Source: CAZJJK01 sp964546285 (lineage in GTDB: Bacteria > Spirochaetota > Spirochaetia > Treponematales > Breznakiellaceae). Taken from it: a DNA stretch of 17,378 bases. Under the pieces are notes generated by a model. That model was not told where the DNA came from. It was given only the letters and a program-made list of their open reading frames with translations, and made no database searches. The DNA is taken from contig CAZJJK010000069.1 of the NCBI GenBank assembly GCA_964546285.1, forward strand, positions 1 through 17,378, written 5' to 3'. Positions 7,870-13,835 of the stretch are shown here, piece by piece (position 1 is the first letter of the stretch; every line of letters starts with the position of its first letter). The position numbers and the translations under genes are program-made.

Positions 7870-8369
7870 TTGGCGGCGATGCTGAAGGTTAGGGTGTCAA
7901 AATAGGTATCGGCGTTTAGGTAATTATCTACCGTGTAAGAAATATTAACGACGCTCACATTGCCGTCGCGATCCGTTTTTGACCCGAAGCTTCTTGAGGC
8001 GGATCCCGCCGTAAAACTAAGCGCTTGGCCTCCATAAGTAAGGGTATATTGCTGATAATCGCTATTTCCCACGGTAGCGCCTTTAAAGAACCCGTAGTTC
8101 GTTCTATCGGCCAGGCCATTGGCGGAGGTGATGGTAACTACATATCCAAGGGCGTTATTGGATATCTCGGTCATTTCCGCGATATCAACGTTATGTGCCC
8201 CTACGGTACTTAAATCAAATCCACTCACGGTAGAACCCCACGGCAGATCGCAGCTTATCGTGGTTGTTGGCGCCACGGTCCCTTCAATAACTAAGGTATT
8301 TTGGGCCATAAGGAAACCCGCTGTCAATAATAAAACCGCGCTAATAATGGCTATCTTTGTCGCTTTCAT
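7866..8369 (-). CDS. Major pilin, spore coat protein U/Csu type
   Basis: First gene of the pilus operon. It encodes 167 residues: signal peptide 1-23 (MKATKI... to FLMAQ) and one pilin domain beginning NTLVIEGTVAPTTTISC. The family pattern is an N-terminal donor strand, an 'L.FG'-like core and a C-terminal strand with alternating hydrophobics (YFDTLTFSIAAN). It has a single cysteine after the signal peptide, whereas Csu-type pilins usually carry a disulfide, so this fold must be held differently. It has the strongest ribosome-binding site of the operon (AGGAGGT, six bases before ATG), consistent with high output. Transcription is predicted from a sigma-54 promoter 32-46 bases upstream. Confidence 0.8.
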   Translation of the reverse strand: MKATKIAIISAVLLLTAGFLMAQNTLVIEGTVAPTTTISCDLPWGSTVSGFDLSTVGAHNVDIAEMTEISNNALGYVVTITSANGLADRTNYGFFKGATVGNSDYQQYTLTYGGQALSFTAGSASRSFGSKTDRDGNVSVVNISYTVDNYLNADTYFDTLTFSIAAN

Positions 8370-8400
8370 GATTACCTCCTAATAGGTTGCATAACTATTA

Positions 8401-8415
8401 GCAATAAGCATGCCA
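8401..8415 (-). promoter_or_regulatory. Sigma-54 (-24/-12) promoter of the pilus operon
   Basis: On the minus strand TGGCAT (8415-8410), five bases, TTGC (8404-8401). This fits the sigma-54 consensus TGGCAC-N5-TTGC with one mismatch and keeps the invariant GG and GC at exact spacing. Transcription would start near 8389, some 20 bases before the pilin ATG, leaving just enough room for its ribosome-binding site. The gene next upstream encodes a sigma-54 activator. Confidence 0.8.
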
Positions 8416-8534
8416 GGAATAGGGGAGTATTGCGGATAATTCTTTTCTAATTTTATAAATATATACATAATATATAGATATACAAATAGCTTCTTAATGG
8501 AGATTGTTCTGTTGTATGTTTTAGGCTTAGTGTT

Positions 8535-8559
8535 GGGAATGTAGATAGTAAAGATTCCC
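8535..8559. promoter_or_regulatory. Inverted repeat, possible enhancer site
   Basis: GGGAAT (8535-8540) and ATTCCC (8554-8559) form a perfect inverted repeat with 13 bases between arms, about 120-145 bases upstream of the sigma-54 promoter, where activator enhancer sites usually lie. It is followed on the + strand by a short T-rich run, so a weak + strand terminator is an alternative, though no + strand gene is present. Confidence 0.35.
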
Positions 8560-8577
8560 TCTTTTTATTGTAAATTG

Positions 8578-8593
8578 TCGACCGAAATGTCGA
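8578..8593. promoter_or_regulatory. Inverted repeat TCGAC-N6-GTCGA, possible enhancer site
   Basis: A second perfect inverted repeat, 5-bp arms and six-base centre, lies about 165-180 bases upstream of the sigma-54 promoter, with a further GGTCGA at 8608. The regulator's stop codon follows at 8616. Position and symmetry suit a dimeric NtrC-type activator. Confidence 0.35.
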
Positions 8594-8615
8594 TATTATT
8601 TATAATGGGTCGAAC

Positions 8616-10007
8616 TTAGGCCTTTCTTTTCAGGCTGTCAAAACGATCCTGCCCGCCCAAGCGTTCCAAACGGGAGCGTAAATGTCTCTCGGTAATACCA
8701 AGAGACCGAGCCGCGGCGCTCTTATTGCCATTAGCCGCCTTCAATGCCTCATCCAAGAGCTGTATTTCAAAGTTGGTCATGCGCTCCTCATAATTGACCA
8801 AGAAGGACGAATCCTCTCCGCTTTCGGCTATACCGGTATCAAGTAAGGGCAGGTCTCGTTCTAAAATAAGCTCGCCTTGGCAGAGAACGACCGCCCTTTC
8901 AATGATGTTTTCCAGTTCCCGCACATTGCCGGGAAAGGAATGTTTCATCAGCTTATCCATAGCCTCGCGCGTCAAACCTTTGACTTTTCTGCTGTTGCGT
9001 TGGTTGTAAAAAGCTATAAAATGGTCAATCAATAAGCCTATATCTTCCTTACGCGAGCGTAGGGGCGGAATGACTATGTCTATGACATTTATACGGTAAT
9101 ACAAGTCTTTTCTGAATTTCCCCTCGGCTACTAAGGCTGGCAGTTTTCGGTTGGTAGCGGCGACTATGCGAACATTAAGAGCTCGTTGGGTGTTTTCTCC
9201 CACACGTTCAATAACGCCGAACTGAAGGGCGCGTAGCAGCTTTACTTGGAGGGTCGGCGAAATATCGCCGATCTCGTCGATAAACAGGGTGCCACCCTCC
9301 GCTTCCTCAAAACGCCCGACGCGATCGGTCGTGGCGCCGGTATACGCGCCCTTGCGGTGGCCAAAAAGTTCGCTTTCCGCCAAAGATTCCGATAAAGCCG
9401 ATATATTAACGGCTACAAAGGGCTTGTCGCGGCGGTGGCCGCGATCGTGGATAAAGCGGGCTATCAGCTCTTTGCCGGTCCCGCTTTCGCCGGTAATGAG
9501 GACGGTAGCATCGCTGTCGGCGCAGCGGGCAGCGGTACTCATTACCCTGGCCATCGCGTTGCCTCGATATATAATACCCACCGCCTGAGGCGACGCGGCG
9601 GCGCCCTCTTCCGGCGGAAGAAAGGCTTCATGAATCAGCATATTCTTTTCATGGATACGTAGAAGGAGCCGTTCTATATCCGCCAGATTGGTCGGTTTTA
9701 CTAGATAATCGTCAGCGCCTCCCTTAAGTATTTCCACGGCTTCGCGCGCGTCGGAATACGCGGTCATTACCACCACCGGGATAATTGGATTAAGGGCCTT
9801 TGTTTTCGCGAGTACATCCAAACCGCTGCCATCTGGCAGGCGTAGATCCGTTAAGACTAAATCCACTACCCGTGACCGGATAAGCCGCATGCTCGTGGCA
9901 ACGCTATCGGCTTCAAGGTATTCAATTACCGGATATTGGCTTTTCTCGCAAAATAAGCGCAGACGTTCAATCTGAGTAGGGTCATCATCAATAGCGAGTA
10001 CGGTCAT
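8616..10007 (-). CDS. NtrC-family sigma-54-dependent response regulator
   Basis: The 463-residue protein has three complete domains. Receiver (1-120): acidic pocket Asp7-Asp9, phosphorylation site Asp54 in LVLTDLRLPDGSG, Thr82 and Lys104. AAA+ domain (about 145-385): Walker A GESGTGKE (173-180), sigma-54 contact loop GAYTGA (220-225), Walker B GGTLFIDEIG (about 238-247), arginine-finger region ending FRKDLYYRINV. Fis-type helix-turn-helix at the C-terminus (about 425-452; ALKAANGNKSAAARSLGI). GAYTGA instead of GAFTGA is an accepted conservative change. It should activate sigma-54 promoters by ATP hydrolysis after phosphorylation, and the nearest such promoter drives the adjacent pilus operon. 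No histidine kinase is in the window, so its partner is elsewhere. The start is fixed by MTVLAIDDD; GGAGGT lies rather far (11 bases) upstream. Confidence 0.93.
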   Translation of the reverse strand: MTVLAIDDDPTQIERLRLFCEKSQYPVIEYLEADSVATSMRLIRSRVVDLVLTDLRLPDGSGLDVLAKTKALNPIIPVVVMTAYSDAREAVEILKGGADDYLVKPTNLADIERLLLRIHEKNMLIHEAFLPPEEGAAASPQAVGIIYRGNAMARVMSTAARCADSDATVLITGESGTGKELIARFIHDRGHRRDKPFVAVNISALSESLAESELFGHRKGAYTGATTDRVGRFEEAEGGTLFIDEIGDISPTLQVKLLRALQFGVIERVGENTQRALNVRIVAATNRKLPALVAEGKFRKDLYYRINVIDIVIPPLRSRKEDIGLLIDHFIAFYNQRNSRKVKGLTREAMDKLMKHSFPGNVRELENIIERAVVLCQGELILERDLPLLDTGIAESGEDSSFLVNYEERMTNFEIQLLDEALKAANGNKSAAARSLGITERHLRSRLERLGGQDRFDSLKRKA

Positions 10008-10358
10008 TACGGGAAAGTACCTCCGCCGACACGTTCGCGCGCGTCGTTCTATCTATTTTAAGTATCGTACAAGGCGGCGTTGAGAATAAACATATTCGCG
10101 GAATTGTTCATAAATGATACTCGCTTATTCTTTCAGCTCATGTCTTACCAACTGCTGCCAATTTTGTTGAAACCCGTTTTTTCTGGAAATTTTCCCTAAA
10201 TCATAAGCGGAACGACTGATTGACCCGTATCGGTAGATGTGTCTACTTCATATCCAGCGATGCTTTACCAGGGCTAACCCCCGCTGCCATTAACGCGTGT
10301 TCTATTAGGCGGGACCGGGCACCGAATATGGCGATGGTGTAAAGACTTATAGCATAGC
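10008..10358. other. Intergenic region upstream of the response regulator
   Basis: No credible gene on either strand. It holds a 5-bp inverted repeat GAATA-N4-TATTC (10083-10096) and a small hairpin (10233-10237 with 10242-10246). No convincing promoter for the regulator was found; TAAAAT at about 10060-10065 on the minus strand lacks a good -35 partner. The region follows a minus-strand terminator, so the regulator gene probably has its own start of transcription here or depends on read-through. Confidence 0.4.
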
Positions 10359-10391
10359 AAAAAAAGGGCTGCCCCTCTTACAGGGCAGCCC
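10359..10391 (-). terminator. Strong intrinsic terminator, minus strand
   Basis: GGGCTGCCC (10366-10374) and GGGCAGCCC (10383-10391) form a perfect 9-bp stem with an 8-base loop; on the minus strand seven T follow (10365-10359). No annotated gene ends here, so it terminates the small structured transcript described at 10359-10546 or acts as an attenuator ahead of the response regulator. Confidence 0.8.
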
Positions 10392-10416
10392 AATCCGCGT
10401 TTTCCGCGGGGTGATT

Positions 10417-10452
10417 TTAGAGGGATTCCGCCCTCTTCGCTTGTATCTTCAT
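10417..10452 (-). CDS. Possible 11-residue peptide (leader peptide?)
   Basis: The ORF encodes MKIQAKRAESL. AAGGAGG lies nine bases before this ATG; an in-frame ATG two codons earlier is only three bases from it and so less likely. The stop codon sits in the 3' arm of the first of three hairpins ending in a terminator, as in leader-peptide attenuators, but the peptide has no run of a single amino acid. Nothing else is known of it. Confidence 0.3.
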   Translation of the reverse strand: MKIQAKRAESL

Positions 10453-10634
10453 TGCCATAAGCCTCCTTCTCCGTCCCGGCCGGGGGCGGATGCTTAATTT
10501 GCCGGCTTGTTCTTTCTATATCAAAGAAGTGGCGGCCGCAAGGGATAAATCGATTATACCGAATTCCTCCGTTTACACGATCATTACTTTGGGGCATTAT
10601 ATATGTCACTATTTGATTTCCCGGGAGGCAGTAT

Positions 10635-10688
10635 ATGGCTATACGAAAATTCGCATTCCGCCCCGTTAATTCTTCAGGCTTCGCCTGA
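10635..10688 (+). CDS. Possible 17-residue upstream peptide of the CD3324-like gene
   Basis: The ORF encodes MAIRKFAFRPVNSSGFA and has GGGAGG six bases before its ATG. Its last codons and stop lie inside a perfect hairpin (10674-10679 with 10683-10688, loop TTC). The stop is eight bases from the 5' arm of the next hairpin, so a terminating ribosome would cover that arm. This is the layout of a translated regulatory uORF. Confidence 0.4.
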   Translation: MAIRKFAFRPVNSSGFA

Positions 10689-10767
10689 GCCGCCGGGAAC
10701 GCCATACTAGGTAGCGTTCCTCGCCTCGGCTCTGCGCGGATGTAACCCAAGCATCTTACGAGGAACG
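10674..10767 (+). promoter_or_regulatory. Leader with mutually exclusive hairpins masking a ribosome-binding site
   Basis: Three elements: hairpin A (10674-10679/10683-10688); hairpin B, 10696-10702 with 10714-10720 (7 bp, further TAC/GTA pairs inside); and alternative helix C, 10715-10723 with 10759-10767 (9 bp perfect). B and C share bases 10715-10720 and cannot coexist. C covers the AGGA ribosome-binding site of the CD3324-like gene. So B leaves translation on and C turns it off. What selects between them cannot be read from the sequence: uORF translation, a ligand or a protein are all possible. I recognise no known riboswitch core. Confidence 0.55.
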
Positions 10768-10770
10768 GCA

Positions 10771-11061
10771 ATGTCATCTTATATAAACGCGGATTCTCTT
10801 CTCCCTCCAGAACTTATAGAGGAAATCCAGAAATATGTCCAAGGTTCGCTCGTCTATATTCCGCGCCCGTGCAAACATCGTTTGGGTTGGGGTAGGAAGA
10901 ATGGGACGCGGGAATTTCTTGATAAGCGTAACGAGGCTATTCGTATCGCCAAAGCGAAAGGCAAATGCATAGACGATTTGGCGGATGAATACGGCTTATC
11001 TCCGGACGGGATTAGAAAAATCCTGTACGGGCCAAAGCGCTCTTTAGCATTAACCAGCTAA
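10771..11061 (+). CDS. CD3324/Mor-like small DNA-binding protein
   Basis: The 96-residue protein matches the CD3324 family (related to Mor transcription activators), known mainly from Firmicutes: an N-terminal helix with LPPELIEEIQKYVQG (about 10-25), the LVYIPR motif (26-31), a Trp-Gly and GTRE..DKRN block (about 37-56), and a C-terminal helix-turn-helix (about 62-90, IDDLADEYGLSPDGIRKIL). It probably binds DNA as a regulator; targets are unknown. The ATG at 10771 has AGGA six bases upstream, inside a helix that can mask it. A weak hairpin (11063-11094) follows. The gene stands alone between a structured divergent region and the nfeD operon. Confidence 0.75.
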   Translation: MSSYINADSLLPPELIEEIQKYVQGSLVYIPRPCKHRLGWGRKNGTREFLDKRNEAIRIAKAKGKCIDDLADEYGLSPDGIRKILYGPKRSLALTS

Positions 11062-11062
11062 T

Positions 11063-11094
11063 AAAGGGAGGGGACCTCAAACGGCTTCCCCTTT
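11063..11094 (+). terminator. Weak hairpin after the CD3324-like gene
   Basis: AAAGGG/CCCTTT (11063-11068/11089-11094) or, alternatively, AGGGGA/TCCCCT (11069-11074/11087-11092) can form directly after the stop codon. Only three T follow, so termination would be inefficient; a TTTTTT run comes later at about 11115. Confidence 0.35.
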
Positions 11095-11176
11095 CGCGTG
11101 AACCATTGAGCGCCTTTTTTATCGGCTTCCTCTTAGGAATGCCAATAAAAAACTGGATGATTTCCAGTATTAGCCG

Positions 11177-11182
11177 TATTAT
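11177..11182 (+). promoter_or_regulatory. -10 box close to the nfeD start
   Basis: TATTAT lies six bases before the ATG at 11189, with no Shine-Dalgarno between. Transcription would begin at the start codon itself. The -35 region is weak (around 11153-11159). Confidence 0.4.
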
Positions 11183-11188
11183 TAAGAT

Positions 11189-12802
11189 ATGGTAGCAAAG
11201 TCAGCTCGAATAACTAGTCTTCATAAGAGCGCTCTCCGTTTTGGGAGCGCTCTCTTAATTTTGTTTTCTTTTGCCGCTAAGCTTGAGGCTCAAACGGACA
11301 GTCCAAGTCCCGTGACAAATCAGGAATCGGCGCTTAAGGGCGCGGCCTGGATTATCCCTATAAGAGGAGATATTGAGCAGGCTATCCAAGTATTCGTGCG
11401 CAGGGAAACTCGCGCCGCCTTGAATGCCGGCGCCGCGTTCATCGTTTACGAGATTGATACCTTTGGCGGGCGAGTGGATACCGCTTTAGAGATCTCTTCC
11501 TTCATCGGTTCCGTTAAAAACGCGGAAACCATAGCCTGGGTTCATTCGGGACCTGATTCCATGGGTGTTAGCTGGTCTGCCGGGGCTTTAATCGCTTTAT
11601 CCTGTTCTTCCATCTATATGGCCAGCGGCACCTCTATTGGGGCGGCCGCTCCAGTGGAGCTTGGCGCCGATGGCGCGGCGGAGCCGTCGGGAGAAAAAAC
11701 CGTCAGCGCCGTTCGTGCCCAAATGGCCGCTTTAGCGGAAAAAAACGAGTATCCAGCCGCCATAGCCCTAGCCATGGTGGATAAAGATATAGAACTTTGG
11801 GAACTAGAGATCGATGGAACTACTAGAATGGCCACCGCCGCCGAAGCCGATCGCTTGGAACGCGAAATTGGGAACTCGGTAAAACGGCTGTCCGTGGTAT
11901 CCAGTGAAGGCAAGCTCCTATCTCTTACCGCTGGCGAAGCGGTTCGTTATGGCTTGGCCCGCGATGTGGCGAATGATCAGGAAAGCCTTTTAGTCAAGCT
12001 TGGCGCGTCTAGCCCGGCTCTCGTGAGAGGTATAGGATTTTTTGATCAGCTTGTCGCGTTTCTAAGCTCCAGCGCGGTTCAGGCCTTATTTATCTTAGTC
12101 GGCATCGTGGCGCTTTTTCTGGAAATTAATACCCCAGGTTTTGGTATTCCCGGAGTTATCGCTCTGGTCGCCTTTCTCTTTGTGTTTGGCATAAACGCCC
12201 TGCTTGGGGCGGTAGGCTCCTTGGAGCTTATCCTCTTTCTAATCGGCGTTGGATTATTGACGGTGGAAATCTTTGTTTTGCCAGGCTTCGGTGTGGCTGG
12301 GGTCTCCGGTTTTGTAGCCATTGGCGCCGCTCTAATCTTTTCTATGCAAGATTTTGTTATTCCCGCCGCCGAGTGGCAGTGGGACTTGTTTGGACGAAAC
12401 GCTATAACCGTTGTCTTAGCTATATTCGCCGCGATTATCGGTATCGCCGTTTTAGCTATGTTTGGACCAAAACTGCGTATGTTTAATTGGCTTGTACTGA
12501 AAACGCGCTTGGTTGGCGGCGCGGCTGGCGACGCGGTTATCACGAGTAGTGAAGACGCGCCGAATGACGATTCTCGCGGTCTATTCTCGGATGCCGGCTC
12601 GGGAAACGCCATTCCCCTCGGTTTGATTGGCCGTTCCGGTATAGCGGTAAGCACTCTACGGCCAAGCGGTAAGGCTGAAATCGATGGCAAGGTGTATGTG
12701 GTGGACTCGGACGGCGTTTTTATAGAGGCTGGGCAGTCGGTTATTGTTGATAGGGTTCGAGGAAATCAAGTGTTCGTAAAAGCGGCCGCTCAGCGCGGTT
12801 GA
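11189..12802 (+). CDS. Long-form NfeD membrane-bound serine protease
   Basis: The 537-residue protein has the three-part long NfeD layout: signal peptide (about 14-35), a ClpP-like periplasmic or extracellular protease domain (about 50-240), five or so transmembrane helices (about 285-425), and a C-terminal NfeD OB-fold (about 480-535; LRPSGKAEIDGKVYVV). The protease signature includes YEIDTFGGRVDTA (about 87-99), the likely nucleophile Ser130 in SWSAGALIAL, and GTSIGAAAPV. Lys170 is the probable partner of a Ser-Lys dyad, by analogy with the archaeal homologue. Family members work with flotillin-like stomatins in membrane quality control, and floA follows after 41 bases. The signal-peptide codons contain a perfect 9-bp terminator-like hairpin. 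The ATG lacks a ribosome-binding site. Confidence 0.92.
   Translation: MVAKSARITSLHKSALRFGSALLILFSFAAKLEAQTDSPSPVTNQESALKGAAWIIPIRGDIEQAIQVFVRRETRAALNAGAAFIVYEIDTFGGRVDTALEISSFIGSVKNAETIAWVHSGPDSMGVSWSAGALIALSCSSIYMASGTSIGAAAPVELGADGAAEPSGEKTVSAVRAQMAALAEKNEYPAAIALAMVDKDIELWELEIDGTTRMATAAEADRLEREIGNSVKRLSVVSSEGKLLSLTAGEAVRYGLARDVANDQESLLVKLGASSPALVRGIGFFDQLVAFLSSSAVQALFILVGIVALFLEINTPGFGIPGVIALVAFLFVFGINALLGAVGSLELILFLIGVGLLTVEIFVLPGFGVAGVSGFVAIGAALIFSMQDFVIPAAEWQWDLFGRNAITVVLAIFAAIIGIAVLAMFGPKLRMFNWLVLKTRLVGGAAGDAVITSSEDAPNDDSRGLFSDAGSGNAIPLGLIGRSGIAVSTLRPSGKAEIDGKVYVVDSDGVFIEAGQSVIVDRVRGNQVFVKAAAQRG
11226..11253 (+). terminator. Terminator-like hairpin inside the nfeD signal-peptide codons
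   Basis: AGAGCGCTC (11226-11234) pairs perfectly with GAGCGCTCT (11245-11253) around a 10-base loop that can add CC/GG pairs with one bulged T. It is followed by a long U-rich stretch (11255-11275). It encodes residues 13-22, where Ser-Ala-Leu occurs twice with identical codons. It could be an attenuator, since the mRNA would begin only about 37 bases upstream. Confidence 0.5.
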
Positions 12803-12843
12803 TATCGGCCTGGCTATGTCCGGCCTAAAAAATGGAGGAAAGA

Positions 12844-13833
12844 ATGCTCTATTTAATTCTGTTTGCCGTAATTGGGATTTTTGGTCTTGGTTTTCTTATT
12901 TTATTTTTTAAATTCTTTGGTCTCTGGTTCCGCGCCCTCCTCTCCGGGGCTTCCGTTGGCATGGGGAAGCTTATCGGTATGTGGCTGCGGCATGTTAACC
13001 CTGGCGTTATCGTTGACGCGAGGATCATGCTGACAAAGGCCGGTATCAGCGTTGATTCCGATATGCTGGAAACCCATTTTCTGGCGCGGGGCAATGTCTA
13101 TAAGGTCAGTCAAGCCCTAGTAGCCGCGAATAAGGCGAATATCGCGCTGCCCTTTCAACGCGCGGCCGCCATCGATCTAGCCGGACGTGATGTTTTGGAA
13201 GCGGTTAAGACCAGCGTTAATCCAAAGGTTATCGATTGCCCCGATCCGTCCAAGGGAAAACAGACTATAGACGCTGTGGCCAAGGATGGTATCCAGCTTC
13301 AGGTTAAGGCGCGGGTTACGGTCCGCGCTAATATAGAACGCTTGGTTGGCGGCGCTATGGAAGAAACCATAATCGCTCGCGTAGGCGAGGGGATTGTTAC
13401 CACTATCGGCTCTTCCGAATCATATAAGGCGGTAATGGAAAATCCGGATACTATTTCCAAACGGGTTTTGGATAAGGGCTTGGACGCCGGAACCGCTTTT
13501 GAAATTCTATCCATCGATATTGCCGATATCGATGTTGGCGCTAATGTGGGCGCTAAGCTTCAAGCCGATCAAGCGGAAGCGGATAAGCGCCGTTTTCAAG
13601 CGGAAGCCGAAAAGCGCCGCGCCGCCGCTCAAGCTTTGGAGCAGGAAAATATCGCCAAGGTTCAAGAAAACCGCGCCAAGGTAATTTTGGCCGAGGCTGA
13701 AATTCCACTGGCTATCGCCGAAGCTTTTCGCAAAGGCCAAATTGGGATTATGGATTTTTACCGGCTTAAGAATATTCAAGCCGATACGGATATGAGGTCA
13801 AGTATCAGCGGAAACGAAGGCGAGCGCGGCTAG
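12844..13833 (+). CDS. floA: Flotillin-like protein FloA
   Basis: The 329-residue protein matches FloA (SPFH family; about 331 residues in B. subtilis). It has a hydrophobic N-terminal hairpin segment (about 2-28), an SPFH domain (about 35-230) with the FloA hallmarks FLARGNVYKVSQALVAANKANI and GRDVLEAVKTSVNPKVI, and a C-terminal Ala/Glu/Lys-rich coiled coil (about 233-285). It sits on the inner membrane face and organises membrane microdomains. An in-frame ATG 12 bases earlier exists, but GGAGG (12834-12838) lies between the two and is ideally placed for the ATG at 12844. It is the middle gene of nfeD-floA-unknown, the same order as the yqeZ-floA-yqfB operon of B. subtilis. Confidence 0.93.
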   Translation: MLYLILFAVIGIFGLGFLILFFKFFGLWFRALLSGASVGMGKLIGMWLRHVNPGVIVDARIMLTKAGISVDSDMLETHFLARGNVYKVSQALVAANKANIALPFQRAAAIDLAGRDVLEAVKTSVNPKVIDCPDPSKGKQTIDAVAKDGIQLQVKARVTVRANIERLVGGAMEETIIARVGEGIVTTIGSSESYKAVMENPDTISKRVLDKGLDAGTAFEILSIDIADIDVGANVGAKLQADQAEADKRRFQAEAEKRRAAAQALEQENIAKVQENRAKVILAEAEIPLAIAEAFRKGQIGIMDFYRLKNIQADTDMRSSISGNEGERG

Positions 13834-13835
13834 TT

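Larger units (their letters stand above)
10359..10546 (-). ncRNA. Candidate structured leader or small RNA with mini-ORF
   Basis: A minus-strand unit running from a perfect TATAAT (10558-10553; no good -35) to the terminator at 10359-10391. Going 5' to 3' it holds a GC-rich imperfect hairpin (about 10473-10491), an 11-codon ORF with an AAGGAGG ribosome-binding site, then three hairpins in a row: 10436-10431/10424-10419 (6 bp), 10409-10405/10399-10395 (5 bp, loop GAAAA) and the terminator. The CCCTCT arm of the first hairpin can pair instead with AGAGGG in the terminator loop and 3' arm, which would disrupt termination. This resembles an attenuator, with the response regulator about 350 bases downstream as the possible target; a free-standing small RNA is equally possible. 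I do not recognise a known family. Confidence 0.45.

Noticed and set aside
10329..10345. GGCGATGGTGT resembling the start of a fluoride riboswitch
   Set aside because: The rest of the riboswitch consensus (pairing partner and pseudoknot) is absent; a chance match.
10274..10777. 167-codon minus-strand ORF
   Set aside because: It runs through the terminator, the mini-ORF and the leader hairpins, has no recognisable domain and unnatural composition; the RNA elements explain the region better.
12079..12690. 203-codon minus-strand ORF opposite nfeD
   Set aside because: Shadow of the NfeD membrane and linker codons; Pro/Thr/Lys-rich with no domain.
12832..12843. FloA start four codons earlier
   Set aside because: The GGAGG needed for initiation overlaps that ATG and is correctly spaced only for the ATG at 12844.
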